Part shown: positions 1 through 11,425 of the stretch, one piece after another | Layout: each line of letters begins with the position of its first letter | Numbering within the stretch: the stretch's first letter is position 1 | Source of the DNA: Sciurus carolinensis | Lineage: Eukaryota > Chordata > Mammalia > Rodentia > Sciuridae | Length of the DNA: 64,000 nucleotides | Direction of reading: 5' to 3' | NCBI RefSeq assembly: GCF_902686445.1 | Contig: NC_062223.1 | Coordinates: 59,421,998-59,485,997, forward strand | The notes under the pieces: model-generated | Database searches by the model: none | What the model was told of the DNA's origin: nothing | The model's input: only the letters and a program-made list of their open reading frames with translations | Made by a program: the position numbers and the translations under genes

Positions 1-1009
1 TTTAAGTGACTTGGCAAAGCTAGCGTTTGGTAGACCTGGGATTTTTTAGTCACTGTGATAGATACTATGAAGTTGCATATAAAGTTACTTCATGGAACTT
101 GTGGTCTGGTAGGTAAGAGAAGTCATAGTATCAGACCAGGATGCTGAGTGCAGTGATGAGGGTGTTCTAGGGGTTAAGGGAGCAGAGGTGGGAGCAACTC
201 ATCCTGGGGATTGCTTGGGGAATGCACATACCAATCTTGCATTTCCAGTTCTCAGCACTGTGTTAATTGTTTTCCCCTGTGATCAGGCCTCAAAATCTCA
301 GTCATCTTTTGCTTCACTCTTCAGACACTTATAGGTCCATCCGTTGCACCTTCCTCCCCAGTGGGTCTGGAATCTGTACAGTCCCCATCTGCATAAGACA
401 CTCACAGCATGTGAGTAGTGTGCATGAGAGTGTACAGGTTTCTGGAGTACCAGGAATCTCTGGAGATTGCCTGTGCTCAGCTCATTTGTCATTGCCTAGG
501 CTTCCTGGAGCGTTTCCATCCTAGGAAATTTTTTCTTGGCCTTAAGACAGAACTTCTAAGAACATATCCCAGGATTGGGCTCTCTAGCACTGTGTCCCTC
601 TCACCCCACCAGCTCTGGCCACCTCTGCCATGTGCTGGATTCTGTACTGCTTGCAGTGCCGAAAGCATTGAGGTGTGACCCTTGCTCTCCAGGGCCTCAG
701 GATCTGGTAGCCCCCATAGGTGGGTTATCCAGAAAGGAGTGCAAGTAGACGTATAACCAGGAGTGGGAACTGTTAGTGGTCTGAGTAAGGAGAGATGTGA
801 AAGGGCTGGCCCTGGGACCATTACCTGACTTTTTTTTCCATTAGGGCAGCACCCAGGTGGAAGTGAGTGTGGAACCAACCAGATACTCATAAGGATAATG
901 GTTTTGATCTATAATCAGACAAGATGAACCCAGTGCCTAGTTAGGAGACCAGGGACACAAAGAAAAGGAGTAAAGGGAATGGAGAGCAAAATGAAATGAG
1001 TTTCTCTTG
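1..1009. other. Unique intronic sequence, no feature seen
   Basis: I see no repeat, exon-like block or regulatory motif I can support. Short open frames here lack coding character. Confidence 0.5.
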
Positions 1010-1180
1010 AGTACATTGTGCCAGGTGCTTGGTATATCATTTAATTTTCACCACCCAGGACGCTTTTATTGATGGGGAAACTGAGACTGAAAGTCATATA
1101 ACTTGTAAACAGGAGAGCAATGTTTAAAGCCAGGTATGATTCCAGAGCTTCATCTCAGCATGCTGTTTGTTCCCAGGGTA
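1010..1180 (-). repeat. MIR SINE fossil
   Basis: The order of words matches an inverted MIR: a size-ordered tcatttaattttcacc block, then gatggggaaactgagac, then a degenerate tail. It is strongly diverged. Confidence 0.6.
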
Positions 1181-2319
1181 CTGAGATCTCTAGGGGAGAC
1201 AACTGAATAAACTCCTAATTATTACACAGGAATCCAAAAGCTGACCAGTGTGAAAATGCCAACCAGGAAGCAGAAGACTATTAAGATCTTTGCCAGTGTG
1301 GTCTCTGTTATCCTTAGGAAAAAAAAAAATGTTTTCCACAAAGAGTTAAGTTCTTTTTCTTTTCCCTGCTCTGATCATAACTATCCCTACTAAGAGTTCC
1401 CCCAAAGCCCCAGGTAATCTGACTCTGCAGTCTCTGAAAGATCCCTCCACCTTCCTCTGTTCATTGGTGCCTTGATAAATAAGCCAAGACAGTTTAGGTC
1501 AACCTGTCAGAGCCCTCTCTGAATGTGTGATCTGTCTTACTGCCAGTGTTCATTTGGGCTCCTTTAATAATTGAAGTCCAGTGTTAAACGTTTTTTCCAG
1601 TTTGTCCTTTGTGGACAGGAGTGGTTCTGTGTGTAAGTGATACTCCCTACCTCCCAAGGACACACTCTTTCCTGAAGTGCAGCTGATTCAGCATGGTCAG
1701 ATGCTGCCACTGGGTAGTTTGGATTTCGTTGAGTCCTCTTGAGAGAGCTCACCTATCTCATCTTTGAGACCAAGTACATGAGGCTTGGTGACTGAGGCTG
1801 GGAGATCACCTTACTGAGAATTTGGACTAAGGACGGTGGGCACACATTGAGCTATTTCCTGTTGTGCTGATGAGACAGTGCATTTTGTCACTTTAACACA
1901 TAAAAGAGGGGCCACTGCTAGTTTCAGTACCATCTCTTTACTATGCATCAGTCTGATTCTAACTGCAATTTCCCCAAATCATGTGCTGTTTTTAGCTTCC
2001 AGGTCTTTGTATAGGTCTTTCTATCCCTGTCTTCCTCCACCTTTCCCCACACTCTGCTGACCTCTGCTTTCCTTGTCTAGTGCAGTTCAGGTCTTGCTCT
2101 CTTTGGAGTAAGGGCTCTTTCTCCCACAGAGACCTTTGTGTCTACCTCTTTCTTGGCACTCATTTCCCTGTGTGAGAGTTATCTGGTGCTTGACTTCTCC
2201 CCCATGGATTAAGAGTTCTTTGGGAATGGGGAAATCATGGAATGCATAAAAAAATGAACAAAACAAGGTGCTTGAAAATTCCACTGCTTGGAAAATAAAA
2301 ACAAAGAAGAAAATCAACA
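1181..2319. other. Unique intronic sequence, nothing recognised
   Basis: An A9 run (near 1320) is the only low-complexity feature. No exon-like block with splice sites was noticed. Confidence 0.45.
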
Positions 2320-2430
2320 TTTATTTTTATGTCCTGGGTATTGGGCTAGGTATTTTCCATGTGCTATCTCATTTAATCTTCACAATAGCCTTTGATTGTG
2401 GATGTTGGAGGTTATGCAAAGAAGTCAAAC
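2320..2430 (-). repeat. MIR SINE fragment
   Basis: The words ctatctcatttaatcttcac and agcctttgattgtgg correspond to the central part of an inverted MIR. Confidence 0.5.
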
Positions 2431-3129
2431 TTCCTGCAGTGTTTCATGTTATCCTTCTGTTTTTGTACTTACTCATCATAAATGATCTGCTTTATAATTT
2501 AATAATGAGTACTTTTGAAACTTAAAAAATGCTTTCTTTTAATTTTGCAGATTCACAGTTTAGCATTGAGTACAGTAATGTATCAGATAACTATCAAAAT
2601 GCAGAACCAACTCTTTTGCTGGAAATAATTACACTTTGCCAAATGTGTTTATTTTGAGCAGCTCCAGTGTATTAATGTACTGCACTGTAAATGTGAGCCT
2701 TGTGATGTATGGATTAAGTGGGGATATTGGAATAACAATTAAACTGAGTGCAGATTCACTGGATGGGTGGTAAAAAAAGGGAAATAGAACAAGTCCCTTT
2801 GTTGAATACATTCCCCTGAAGATAAGTTTGTAATTTGACAATCTAGGCAGCTAGAAAAATTAGGAGCTGCTTCACTGGAGAAGCTGGCCTGATTCTTCCA
2901 ACTTGCACTTGCAAAATAAAAGCATTCAAAATTCTCTTGGTGAATCTCCGGTTAGAGTGTTTCTTAGGTTGTGGGCATTTCAGAACCTACACACATGGAC
3001 TTACCTCCAGCCTGGCCACGTCCACTGCCTTGTGGGGAAGGTTGCCTTTGCCTCTCATCTTATATCATTGCCTCCCAGATAGGCCACTGGTCCCTCAGAC
3101 TTAGCCTGTCTAAAGTGAGACAGACTGGT

Positions 3130-3250
3130 AGAGTGGAAGTGGGAGATAGACAGATCTGTGTTTACATTCAGGCTTCTACCAATGACTGATGACTGTGTTA
3201 TTTAAGGAAAATCCTTTTCCTTTCTGTACCTCAGTTTCTTCATCTAAAAA
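3130..3250 (+). repeat. MIR SINE fossil
   Basis: It contains the typical MIR run ending in cctcagtttcttcatct followed by aaaaatggagacaa, in sense orientation. Confidence 0.65.
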
Positions 3251-3269
3251 AATGGAGACAATTCTTTGA

Positions 3270-3650
3270 ATGGTTACTTACCAACTACTCATTACATACC
3301 AGCCACTGTTCAAGGCATTTGGGAAAAGGATAGAAATCCTCATTCTTATGGAATTTACATTTTAGTAAGGGAAAACAGACATTAAACCTGAGCATAATAA
3401 ATAAAAAATGATACAGGATGTTAGATGGTAATAAGAACAAAGAAAGGAAGAAAAAAGAGAGCAAGTTAAGGGATGCTGGTAATTCTAGAGTGACTGGGGG
3501 AAGTATGGGTTGCAGTTCTAATAGGCCTCATTGAAGTGGTGACAAAGATATGGAGTTGATGGGGGACTTGGCCATGCAGGTAACTGGGGAAGAGTCTTAA
3601 AGTGGAAGCAAGTCTAGCACATTCCAGAAACAGAAAGGAAGCTTGCAAGA
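3270..3650. repeat. Ancient interspersed repeat, family not named
   Basis: The phrases cataccagccactgttcaag, gaatttacattttagtaagg and aggcctcattgaagtggtga belong to an old mammalian repeat that recurs in diverged form elsewhere in this window (8440, 13480, 20750, 28500, 36080, 62095). I cannot assign the family by eye. Confidence 0.45.
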
Positions 3651-3859
3651 CTCAGCAGAGTGATCCTGGGTGAGAATAAGAGAAGATGCTATCAGAGAGA
3701 TGATGGTATTACTATCCCCAGGGTTGTGAGGATTTAACAAAATGGTGTCTCTAAAGCATCTTGCTGTTCCTTTAGACTCCCCATTTTTCCAACACCCTCC
3801 CACTCACCCAGGCTGTAGACTTCAGTGAGACCTTGATGTCTCCCTTCTTGTATCCCCAG

Positions 3860-4130
3860 TGCCGATCACTGTGTGTTCTTTAATCACATCTTTCTCTTCT
3901 GCCCCTTTTCTTTGTTTCCACTGTCCTTAACCTAGTTGGTAGCTTCCCACCTGTCTAGTCAAAGTAGCCTCCAAACCATTAGATCTGTTGTCTCCAATCT
4001 CTTCCCTCACCTTCCCTCCAGTAACCCCCTTCCTTTCCAGGCCTGATGCAATATCGAGCCATCTCTCTCCTGTTCATAACCCCTCAGCTGCTCATTAGCG
4101 TACTCATTTATTCTTTCTTTTGTTCATACA
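3860..4130 (+). repeat. Possible ancient LINE fragment (L2-like)
   Basis: This pyrimidine-rich stretch has phrases such as ctccaatctcttccctcacc and ctgctcattagcg that resemble old mammalian LINE-derived sequence. The identification is weak. Confidence 0.3.
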
Positions 4131-4449
4131 TTCAGCATCTTTTGAACATCTACTAGCATGCAAAGTCATCTGAATTCAGTCTAATGGAGGAAACATACTT
4201 GGAAATAATTATAGTACCAATTTAGAAATGTTTGTTTTTACCCTAGCTTGTTTCAAAAAAGATTTTGGGTTCAATGATTTATTATGTAATATGATGAGTA
4301 ATATGGAGCAGCTCTCTATATATGTCTAAGATAAAGTTCTGCTCTCTCAACCCAGCAGCTAGGGATAGTTAGGGATAGACCTAACTTCTTAGTTTCATCT
4401 CCCATATCCAAGTTAAGTAAACCTTTTACTTCAGGCAAGGGAATAACTT

Positions 4450-4890
4450 GCAGTTCTATAACATGAGCTTCTCTTGCATACCTCCATGCCTTTGCTCACA
4501 TTCTTCCTTGGCCAGGAGTGGAGTGTTGGTTTTGCCTAATCCATGTTCTGCTTATCCTTCTAGATTCAACTTTAGGTGGCACCTCTGTGAGGAAGTGGGA
4601 AGTCTCCCTGATCTGCAGGTCTTAAATCTTTCCCTTCTCCAAACTTCCATAGCATTTCTGTCTTGTCATTCACCACTTCCCACCTTGGATTTTATGTAAT
4701 CATGTGTGTGTGTATGCGCGCGTGCGCGCACGTGTGTGCGTGTGTGTTTTCCTGCTTAATTTCCCATACTACAGTACAAATTCCTTTAGTCATAGATCAT
4801 CTTTTATTACCCATAGCACCTGGCACAGCACCTTTTCCAGAAGAGGCACTCAGTGATTCTTTCAGTGAAGGAATGAATGGATGTTTTGCA
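4450..4890 (+). repeat. L2 LINE fossil containing a (TG/CG)n tract
   Basis: The left part (catgcctttgctcacattct) and the right part (cacctggcacagcacctttt, cactcagtgattc, gaatgaatgg) follow the order of the L2 3' end. A purine-pyrimidine microsatellite at 4703-4748 sits within it. Confidence 0.6.
4703..4748. repeat. Alternating (TG)n/(CG)n microsatellite
   Basis: About 46 bp of alternating purine-pyrimidine, with a gcgcgcgtgcgcgcacg-like core. It is capable in principle of Z-DNA formation. Confidence 0.8.
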
Positions 4891-5254
4891 TGCCATAACA
4901 TCAGGAAGTGCCCATAACCTCTGGGAAGCGACTTGCTTTGGTGGTGCTCTTTCTTAATCCAAGATGAATGAAGTACTAACAAGTTCCTAGAGCCCAAATA
5001 TATTGACCCTGCAGGAAGCTGCTACCTTCTGGTGATGTAACTCTGAATCAGAATGCTTTTTCCAATAGAAGCCATGAGGTAGTCTTTATGAGTAGTTCCA
5101 AGCAATCACTAGATCCAAGCATCTGACTTAGAAGTACACAGTTTTGGAGACCTGCTCATTCATAAGTTGGAGGCTGCCTCTGTTTTGATGTTCTCTGTTT
5201 GTGCCAGCAGGCAGGTGGTGTCTATTTAGCCCACAGGCTATCAAAAGACTACAC

Positions 5255-5410
5255 ACAGGCTTTGTGACTTTCAGCAAGTTACTTTTCTGACTTGAACCTC
5301 AGTTTTTAAATCTGTAAAATTGAAATAAAAATATCAACCACTAGACTTAATAAGGATGAACAAGGTAACCTATGTAAAGGACAGAGCCTAGTAAGTATTT
5401 CTAAATGCCA
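5255..5410 (+). repeat. MIR SINE fossil
   Basis: In order: gtgactttcagcaagttact, cttgaacctcagttttt, atctgtaaaattgaaataa, aaggacagagcctagtaag. These are MIR words in sense orientation. Confidence 0.7.
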
Positions 5411-5479
5411 CTTAACAATAGAAACAATGGTAAATTTCATTCCCTTGGCATCTGAGCAGTTCCTGTGGACACTGGAGCT

Positions 5480-5830
5480 CAACTGATATGGTGTATATGA
5501 ATCACTTGGTGGATGTTATTAAAATGCAGAATCTGATTTACTAGGTCTGAGATGGAGCCTGAGATTCTGTATTTCTAAAATTCCTGTGCTTCTGATAACA
5601 GAGACCATACTTTGAGTAGGAAGATGTTAGGGCAGTGGTTCTCAGACTATAGCCTGCTTCCAAATCACCTGGAAACCTTGTTAAAATGGATTTCTGGATC
5701 TCATCTCTAGTGATGTACTCATTCAGTAGGTCTGGGGTGAGGCATGTAAATTTATATTCCTAATGATTTCCTAGGTGAATCACACTGATGTGCAGATTCA
5801 GGGATCACCTATCTGACTAGACTTTGGAAT
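5480..5830 (+). repeat. MER5-like DNA transposon fossils (one or two copies)
   Basis: The right copy (from about 5637) starts cagtggttctcagactatag and continues with aaatcacctggaaaccttgt and ttcagtaggtctggggtgag, the diagnostic MER5 (hAT-Charlie, non-autonomous) phrases. The left part shows cagaatctgatttactaggt and cctgagattctgtatttcta, suggesting a second degraded copy. Confidence 0.7.
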
Positions 5831-5942
5831 ATCTTAATAAGTAAATAACAACTACCAATACTTACTGAGCACTTACATGCCAGACTCTGTGTCATAAAGA
5901 ACCTTACATAGCTCCATTCTTTTTAAAAAAATTCTAAAATTA

Positions 5943-6170
5943 TTTAAAAATTTTACTTATTTATTTATTTATTGGGTACTGGGGATTGAACTCAGGGGAA
6001 CTCAACCACTGATCCACATCCATAGCCCTACTATTTTGTATTTTATTTAGAGACGGTCTCCCTGAGTTGCTTAGTGCCTCACTCTTGCTGAGGCTGGCTT
6101 TGAACTCTTAATCCTTCTGCCTCAGCCTCCTGAGCCACTGGGATTACAGGCTTGAGCTACCACACCCAGC
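5943..6170 (-). repeat. B1+ID dimer SINE, inverted
   Basis: Read on the minus strand it begins as a B1 (7SL-derived) unit with cagtggctcaggaggctgag and ends with an ID-type (tRNA-derived) unit. On the + strand this appears as tactggggattgaactcagg at the left and ctgggattacaggcttgagc at the right. The T-rich left flank is the inverted A tail. Confidence 0.85.
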
Positions 6171-6415
6171 TAAATTTATTTTTAATTGACAGAATAATTA
6201 TATGTGTTTATGGGATGCAAGGTGATGTTTGGATATTTACAATGTAGCATGATTAAATCAAGCTGATTAACAATTTTGTCACCCCACATACTTGTTTTTC
6301 ATGGTGCAAACAACTTAAAAATGTCTTAGCAATTTTGAAGGATACTATGTATCATTATTTATTATAGCCACCATTCTGTGCAATAGATCACTGAAGTTTA
6401 TTCCCCCTACTTAAT
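6171..6415 (-). mobile_element. Old L1 3'-end fragment, inverted
   Basis: The run ttaattgacagaataattat, then gatgtttggatatttacaat, then ttagcaattttgaagg, then caatagatcactgaag is the inverted 3' UTR of an old mammalian L1. The same subfamily appears at 38687. It directly abuts the SINE at 5943-6170. Confidence 0.65.
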
Positions 6416-7499
6416 TCTGATAATCCTGTGAAGTATGGTTTTCTAGCTTGATTTTTCCCACAATGACAAATTCATAAGAATCAGCTGGTATGCCTGCTAA
6501 GATACAAAGTTCTAGGTCTCTGCCTTGATTCTCATTTTGGTGGGGTCATGTGTCTCTGTGATTCATGTGATTAGGTCAAGCTGGAAATCTTTGCTGTAGC
6601 TAATCAACTGCTTTGCTTTTCTTTCATTATGCTCAACACAGTGTCAATTGTGAAGCAATAACAGACCAATATAACATAACATATTTGAAACTAAAAGTTG
6701 GATTCAGCCAAATTTTTCTTTGATGATTCAGAAAGTACTTCAGAATTTCCAAATGCTTTATGGTTCTCATTTTCGTCATCCCCAGCTTGTAGAGGTATAA
6801 AAAGACCAGTTGACAAAGATGTCTTATTTACTAAAAAGCTGAAGGAGTCCATACTGATTGTAACACTGGGCTCTCTTAAGCATTAAAATTGTTTGGAAGA
6901 TGATTCTAGGAATTGGTCTTCATTTTATCCAGATGGATTCTGATTCTACAGGATTTTAGGAGAAATGAAGATGTTTAACTTGCCTGCCTTCAGGCCAGTT
7001 TGTTTGCTCATACCAAGGCCAGCCTGGCCAATAACTTGCTTGGAGTACACAACATCCCTGTATCAACAATTCCGGCACCTGCTGCTCTCCTGGCTAGGTC
7101 CTTCAGCTCCCCTCTGTCTTGTCAGCCACTGGCTTGTTTGCATAGCCTTTCCCATTTAGCCTGAGGTAGTTGTTTCATATTTCATTGAAACTGCGGCTAA
7201 GGATGGAAAAGGGGAAAAGTGCAGAATTATATTTATAGTTGGAAATCCATCAACCCCTTGCCTGCTCTGGGAGGTCCTGTCTGCCTGTCTTTCTATGTGT
7301 AGTGGTAGAGTAGGGTGGTGAGTTGTATTGAGGGTGAAGTTGTCTATTAAATGTTCCATGTTTGAGCCATCAGGAAAGACTGGTTTGAAACCAAAGAAAA
7401 TTGAAATTTTCTTCAGTTCTGCTGATGCTAACCTGAGTTATTTCATGGGCTAGTTGAGTGAACAGCCCTCAAAATGGTTTTCTGGTGTTTCAGTTTGTT

Positions 7500-7680
7500 G
7501 GGATGAGTCCTGGTCCAGGAGTCAGAAGAACTGGGAACTCAGGTCAACCCTCCCTTTGATTTCTTCTGTGATCTTGAGCTGCTTAAGTCATCATCTCTGT
7601 GGACATTGATTTTATCTCTAAAATGAAGAGATTGGGCTCAGTGATCTCTGGATTAGCTTGATATTTTGTGATTTTATGAT
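7500..7680 (+). repeat. MIR SINE fossil
   Basis: Phrases: ggagtcagaagaactgggaa, tgatcttgagctgcttaagt, ttatctctaaaatgaagaga. They are in MIR sense order. Confidence 0.6.
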
Positions 7681-7739
7681 GACCTAGTCCCAGGAAACGT
7701 ACCATCATAAAAACGTGTCCCCAAATGCAGTCAGGTTCA

Positions 7740-7965
7740 ACCACTCAGCCAATATCTATTGAGCATGTGCCCCTGTGCACAGTGGGGGTTATAGCTATGA
7801 ATAAGGCATATTGATCCACTTACTCATTCTTTCTTTCATTCATGCAACAATCATTTATTTATTGGGCACCAATTATTTGCCAAGCACTATTTTAAAAGCT
7901 GTGAGAGATACAAAGATGAATTAGGGATGCACTAAGTGGGCTATAAGATCATAATAAATAAAGCT
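7740..7965. repeat. Ancient interspersed repeat fragment
   Basis: Contains caatcatttatttattgggc, accaattatttgccaagcac and gagagatacaaagatgaatt, the start of the same unnamed ancient repeat seen at 3270-3650. Confidence 0.4.
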
Positions 7966-7969
7966 GTTT

Positions 7970-8170
7970 CTAACCATCCCCTCTAAAAGAGACCTCTCTT
8001 TTTATTCTCCATTCCTTATCTTCTTTTTAATAGCACTTACAATCTGACCATCTATTATTGTTTAGTATCTGTCTCCCCATCTTGATGTAAGCTCATTGAG
8101 AGATGGGCTTTGTTTCGATGACTCTTAAATTTTAGTGCCCAAGGCAGTACCCAATATTCAGTAAAAAAAA
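7970..8170 (+). repeat. L2 LINE 3'-end fossil
   Basis: Typical L2 order: atcttgatgtaagctcattg, agagatgggctttgtttcg, tttagtgcccaaggcagtac, ccaatattcagtaaa. It ends at an A-rich run at 8164. Confidence 0.6.
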
Positions 8171-8289
8171 AAAAAAAATTTTAAATCTGTAATAGAAACT
8201 GAAAATTATGTGTCATAAAGAATATTTAGATCAGGTGTTTTAGAAACTCAGTGAGGGGAGAGATCTCTTCCAACCAGGATAATGGTTTT

Positions 8290-8420
8290 GAACTCTAATT
8301 GTACCTTAGAAATGGAAACTTTTAAAAAATATCAGTTGCCTAGGTCTGATACCAAATTGAATCAGAATCTCTGAGGGTGATGCTTGGGCATCAATATTGT
8401 AAAGTGTTCCCCAGGAAACA
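8290..8420. repeat. MER5-like DNA transposon fragment
   Basis: The phrases tgaatcagaatctctgaggg and tgatgcttgggcatcaatat resemble the MER5A interior. Confidence 0.5.
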
Positions 8421-8439
8421 ATGATATATAGGTAAAATA

Positions 8440-8760
8440 ATGTAAACTAGAATAATCATGGAAACTTCATGGAGTAGGTGATATTTGAGCTGCCTTGAAA
8501 ATCAGGTAGGATTTGATAAGAAGGAAGCATTCCAGATGGAGGGCACAGCATGAACGAAGTACAGAGGCAGGAATCCCAGGCTGCGTTCAGGGATCAGCAA
8601 ATAGTTCATTTTGGCCAGAGCCTAAAGAACACGAAGGGGAATAATTGAAGCAATGTTGTGAAGGTTGACTGGGGCCAATTTGAGAAGGGCTTCAAATGCC
8701 AGGCCATAGGATTTGGGCTTCATTTGGTTATGTATTTGGTTATGCAGTGAGAATTGTGAA
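8440..8760 (+). repeat. Ancient interspersed repeat, family not named
   Basis: Contains gatatttgagctgccttgaa, gcattccagatggagggcac and ggccataggatttgggcttc. The same phrases recur diverged at 13480-13980, 36080-36520 and 62095-62400. Confidence 0.45.
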
Positions 8761-9734
8761 TGGTTTCTAAACAGAAATAATGTGATCAGAGTCTTCCCTT
8801 CCCACATTTGGAGAGGGTGTTTTGAAGCAGACAGGGAAACCAGTTTTTTGGTACTTGCTGTGGCCTGTGTAACGTGGTCTTTGCTTAAGGCTGTATTTCT
8901 GATGTTGGAGAGAAGTGCTAAGGTAGAGTTTGTATAACCAAGTTATGAGATCCTCATCCTCCAGCCACTGCTCTTGTGTCTCTTGGTAGAACCACTGGCA
9001 TTGCAGCAATCAGAGGCTTTTGATTGAGCCAGGGAAGTCAGACTGCACTAGTGTCCCTAACCAGCTTTTCTCTGTGCATGTCTGATGAATCGATAGGTCT
9101 CTTTTCTAAAATGATAGGTCATTTTGTCCAGAGATATACTACTACAGAAAGAACTCAGTCCCATTGCAGTCTGCCTTTGAGACAAGTTTCTTTTGTCTTA
9201 TTATGGTACCGTGTATGACTTTGCTTCTTCTTTGGCTAATTTCAGCACCATGAGTGAGGGTAGCTCTACTAGGATCTTGAGCTGCTATTTTCTTAAGCTC
9301 TGGGTGTATTGAGGGCAGCCTGCATCTAACAAGACAGCTTTGAGCTAGGGTGGGGGCCACAGATGTGGGGAGGGGTGTTATATTTCTAGTAACTTCATAG
9401 CAGAATGCTCAGTTACAAACAAGTGACGTTTCTAGGGCCAAAGTGCATCTGCATAGGCAAGGGCACCATATGTGTGTGGGTTGTGAAGGGAAGGTAGCAA
9501 TTGGGTCTGAAGTTGCTGATACAGACTTGTGCAGAGAGGACTGCCTGCTCTTGGCCAGATGCTGCCAGTAGTCAGTGCATCCCCAGGGTCATATACTGCC
9601 CAAAAGAACAGGCAAGCAAGAGTTGCTAGTGAGGATATTTGTTCCTTCCCTCTGTCTCTTTAGTCAGGGATGACCTTATTCACAGCCAATTGTTTCAGAA
9701 TGTCAGTCCCTGGGAGGTGCACAGACTTGACAGT

Positions 9735-9840
9735 TTTCAAGGAGCTTTCACACCTTTTAACTCACAAAAATCTCATGAATTAATAACACAGGAGTTATTG
9801 TTCCACTTTACTGATGAGAAAACAGACTAGGATAGAGTAT
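9735..9840 (-). repeat. MIR SINE fragment
   Basis: Inverted MIR core: cacaaaaatctcatgaatta and ttccactttactgatgagaa. Confidence 0.5.
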
Positions 9841-10048
9841 GCTAGCTTATGCTAGCTTATTCTATAGTCATAGATATAAAACACGAAGGCTGGGATTTAT
9901 TCAAGCAGGAGCTAAGAGGCCACTTCTCAGGACTGCTCTAGATGGAGTATATTGCAGTAGAAATCGTTAATGTCTTCATTATCCAGGTGGGTGACTTCGA
10001 GCAAGTTCTTTATTATGCATCTCACTTTTGTCAGCTATAAATGAAAAT

Positions 10049-10122
10049 GTAGGGACTGGAGTATAGCTCAGTGGAAGAATACTTGTTTGCCATGCGTGCG
10101 GCTCTAGGTTCAATTTGAAGAT
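10049..10122 (+). repeat. ID SINE (tRNA-derived), diverged
   Basis: Contains the A-box-like tagctcagtggaagaatact and the B-box-like ctaggttcaatttg of an ID element. It has no clear A tail. Confidence 0.75.
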
Positions 10123-10189
10123 TAAAATGATTATTTATTTTAAGTGTCCAATACAATGCCTGACATATATTAGATGTTCAGATAATCCC

Positions 10190-10396
10190 TTTAAAATACT
10201 TTAATCTAGAAATAATTACATACTTATAGGAAAGTAGATACAAAGAATCTTATGTCTCCTTTACTTAGCTTCTCCCAATGGGAGAGTCTTATATATTTAT
10301 AATATAGTATTAAAACAGGAAATTGACATTGGCATAATACCTGTTTAATTAGACTACAGACCGTATTCAGATCTTCTTTGTCTTTTTAGATAAAAA
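10190..10396. repeat. Ancient LINE-like fragment
   Basis: Phrases such as ctcctttacttagcttctcc, aggaaattgacattggcata and attagactacagaccgtatt occur in widely dispersed old mammalian LINE sequence. An ID element lies immediately downstream. Confidence 0.4.
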
Positions 10397-10401
10397 TTGG
10401 A

Positions 10402-10497
10402 GGACTGGGGATCTAGGTCAGTGGTAGAGCACTTGCCTAGAATGCAAGAGGCCCTGGGTTCAATCCCCAGCATTACTGCCCCTATCAAAAAAAAAAT
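10402..10497 (+). repeat. ID SINE with A tail
   Basis: Sense ID: ggactggggatctaggtcag, agagcacttgcctagaatgc, gggttcaatccccagcatta, then a short pyrimidine spacer and an A9-10 tail. The B box (ggttcaatccc) is intact. Confidence 0.85.
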
Positions 10498-11076
10498 TGT
10501 ACTAGATCATTTTTAAGTTTTTTCTTTTTCCTCTAGTTCTGACATGCATTATACAGCAGCCCTCAACTTTTCTGTGGCATCTGACTTTCCAGAAGCTTTC
10601 TTCTTCCTTGGTTTTCATAACACTGTATATGTCTCACTACAGAGGATATCTCACATCTCTGTCTCTGTCATTATCTTCTAAACTCTGTCTCCCAGATTTA
10701 GTTCTTGGCCCCTGCTCTTCTCCCTGTGTTTTTTCCTCAGTTGGAATCTTTCTTTCATCTTTATCTGATGATTCTGAAATCAGTATCCCCTCCTCCATTT
10801 GCCAGGCCCCTCTCTGGTTCCCTGTTTCTGCCTATTTGCTGAATATAAGCTTTAACCTACAACTAAAACAAAACTTCTCATTTTTTAAACCTTAAACTAG
10901 TACCCTGTTACATTTCCACCTGAATTCCTTATTTCGCCAGTGAGTCATTATTAAAACTATCCAGGTCTTCATAAGGAATCATTTCAGTGATAGGCATGTT
11001 CGTTATCTTGATTGTGGTGAGGGTTTTGCAGGGTGTATATATGCCAAAACTTACCAACTAGATACCATAACAAAAC

Positions 11077-11079
<3 letters not shown>

Positions 11080-11120
<41 letters not shown>
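11080..11120. repeat. (TA)n microsatellite
   Basis: About 20 uninterrupted TA units. Likely length-polymorphic. Confidence 0.9.
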
Positions 11121-11125
<5 letters not shown>

Positions 11126-11179
11126 TTGTTAAAAATAAAACAAATCTTCCTGTAGCCCTACAGCCTAGGCTTGAGTATC

Positions 11180-11425
11180 CTGGCTCCCTCATGGAGCAAG
11201 TTACTCAACTTCCCTCTTCCCATAACAATTTATTACCATGTAGGATTGTTGGAAGAATTAAGTGTGTTAATTCAAGTAAAGTGCTTAAAACAATACTGTA
11301 GGTCACATATTAAGGTCTCCAGAAGTGTTCCTTCTTGTCGTTCCTCTCTTATTCAGCTTAAGTACCCTGTGTCCAGCACAATAGGCGTTTGATAAGAGTT
11401 TATCGAATGAATGAATGGATGAATG
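11180..11425 (+). repeat. L2/MIR-related fossil
   Basis: Ends in tccagcacaataggcgtttg then gaatgaatgaatggatgaat, the hallmark 3' end of L2. The left part (agttactcaacttccctctt) may be MIR. Confidence 0.5.

Noticed and set aside
489..890. 133-codon minus-strand open frame
   Set aside because: No domain, no splice context and no coding-like composition; expected by chance in 64 kb of GC-mixed intron.
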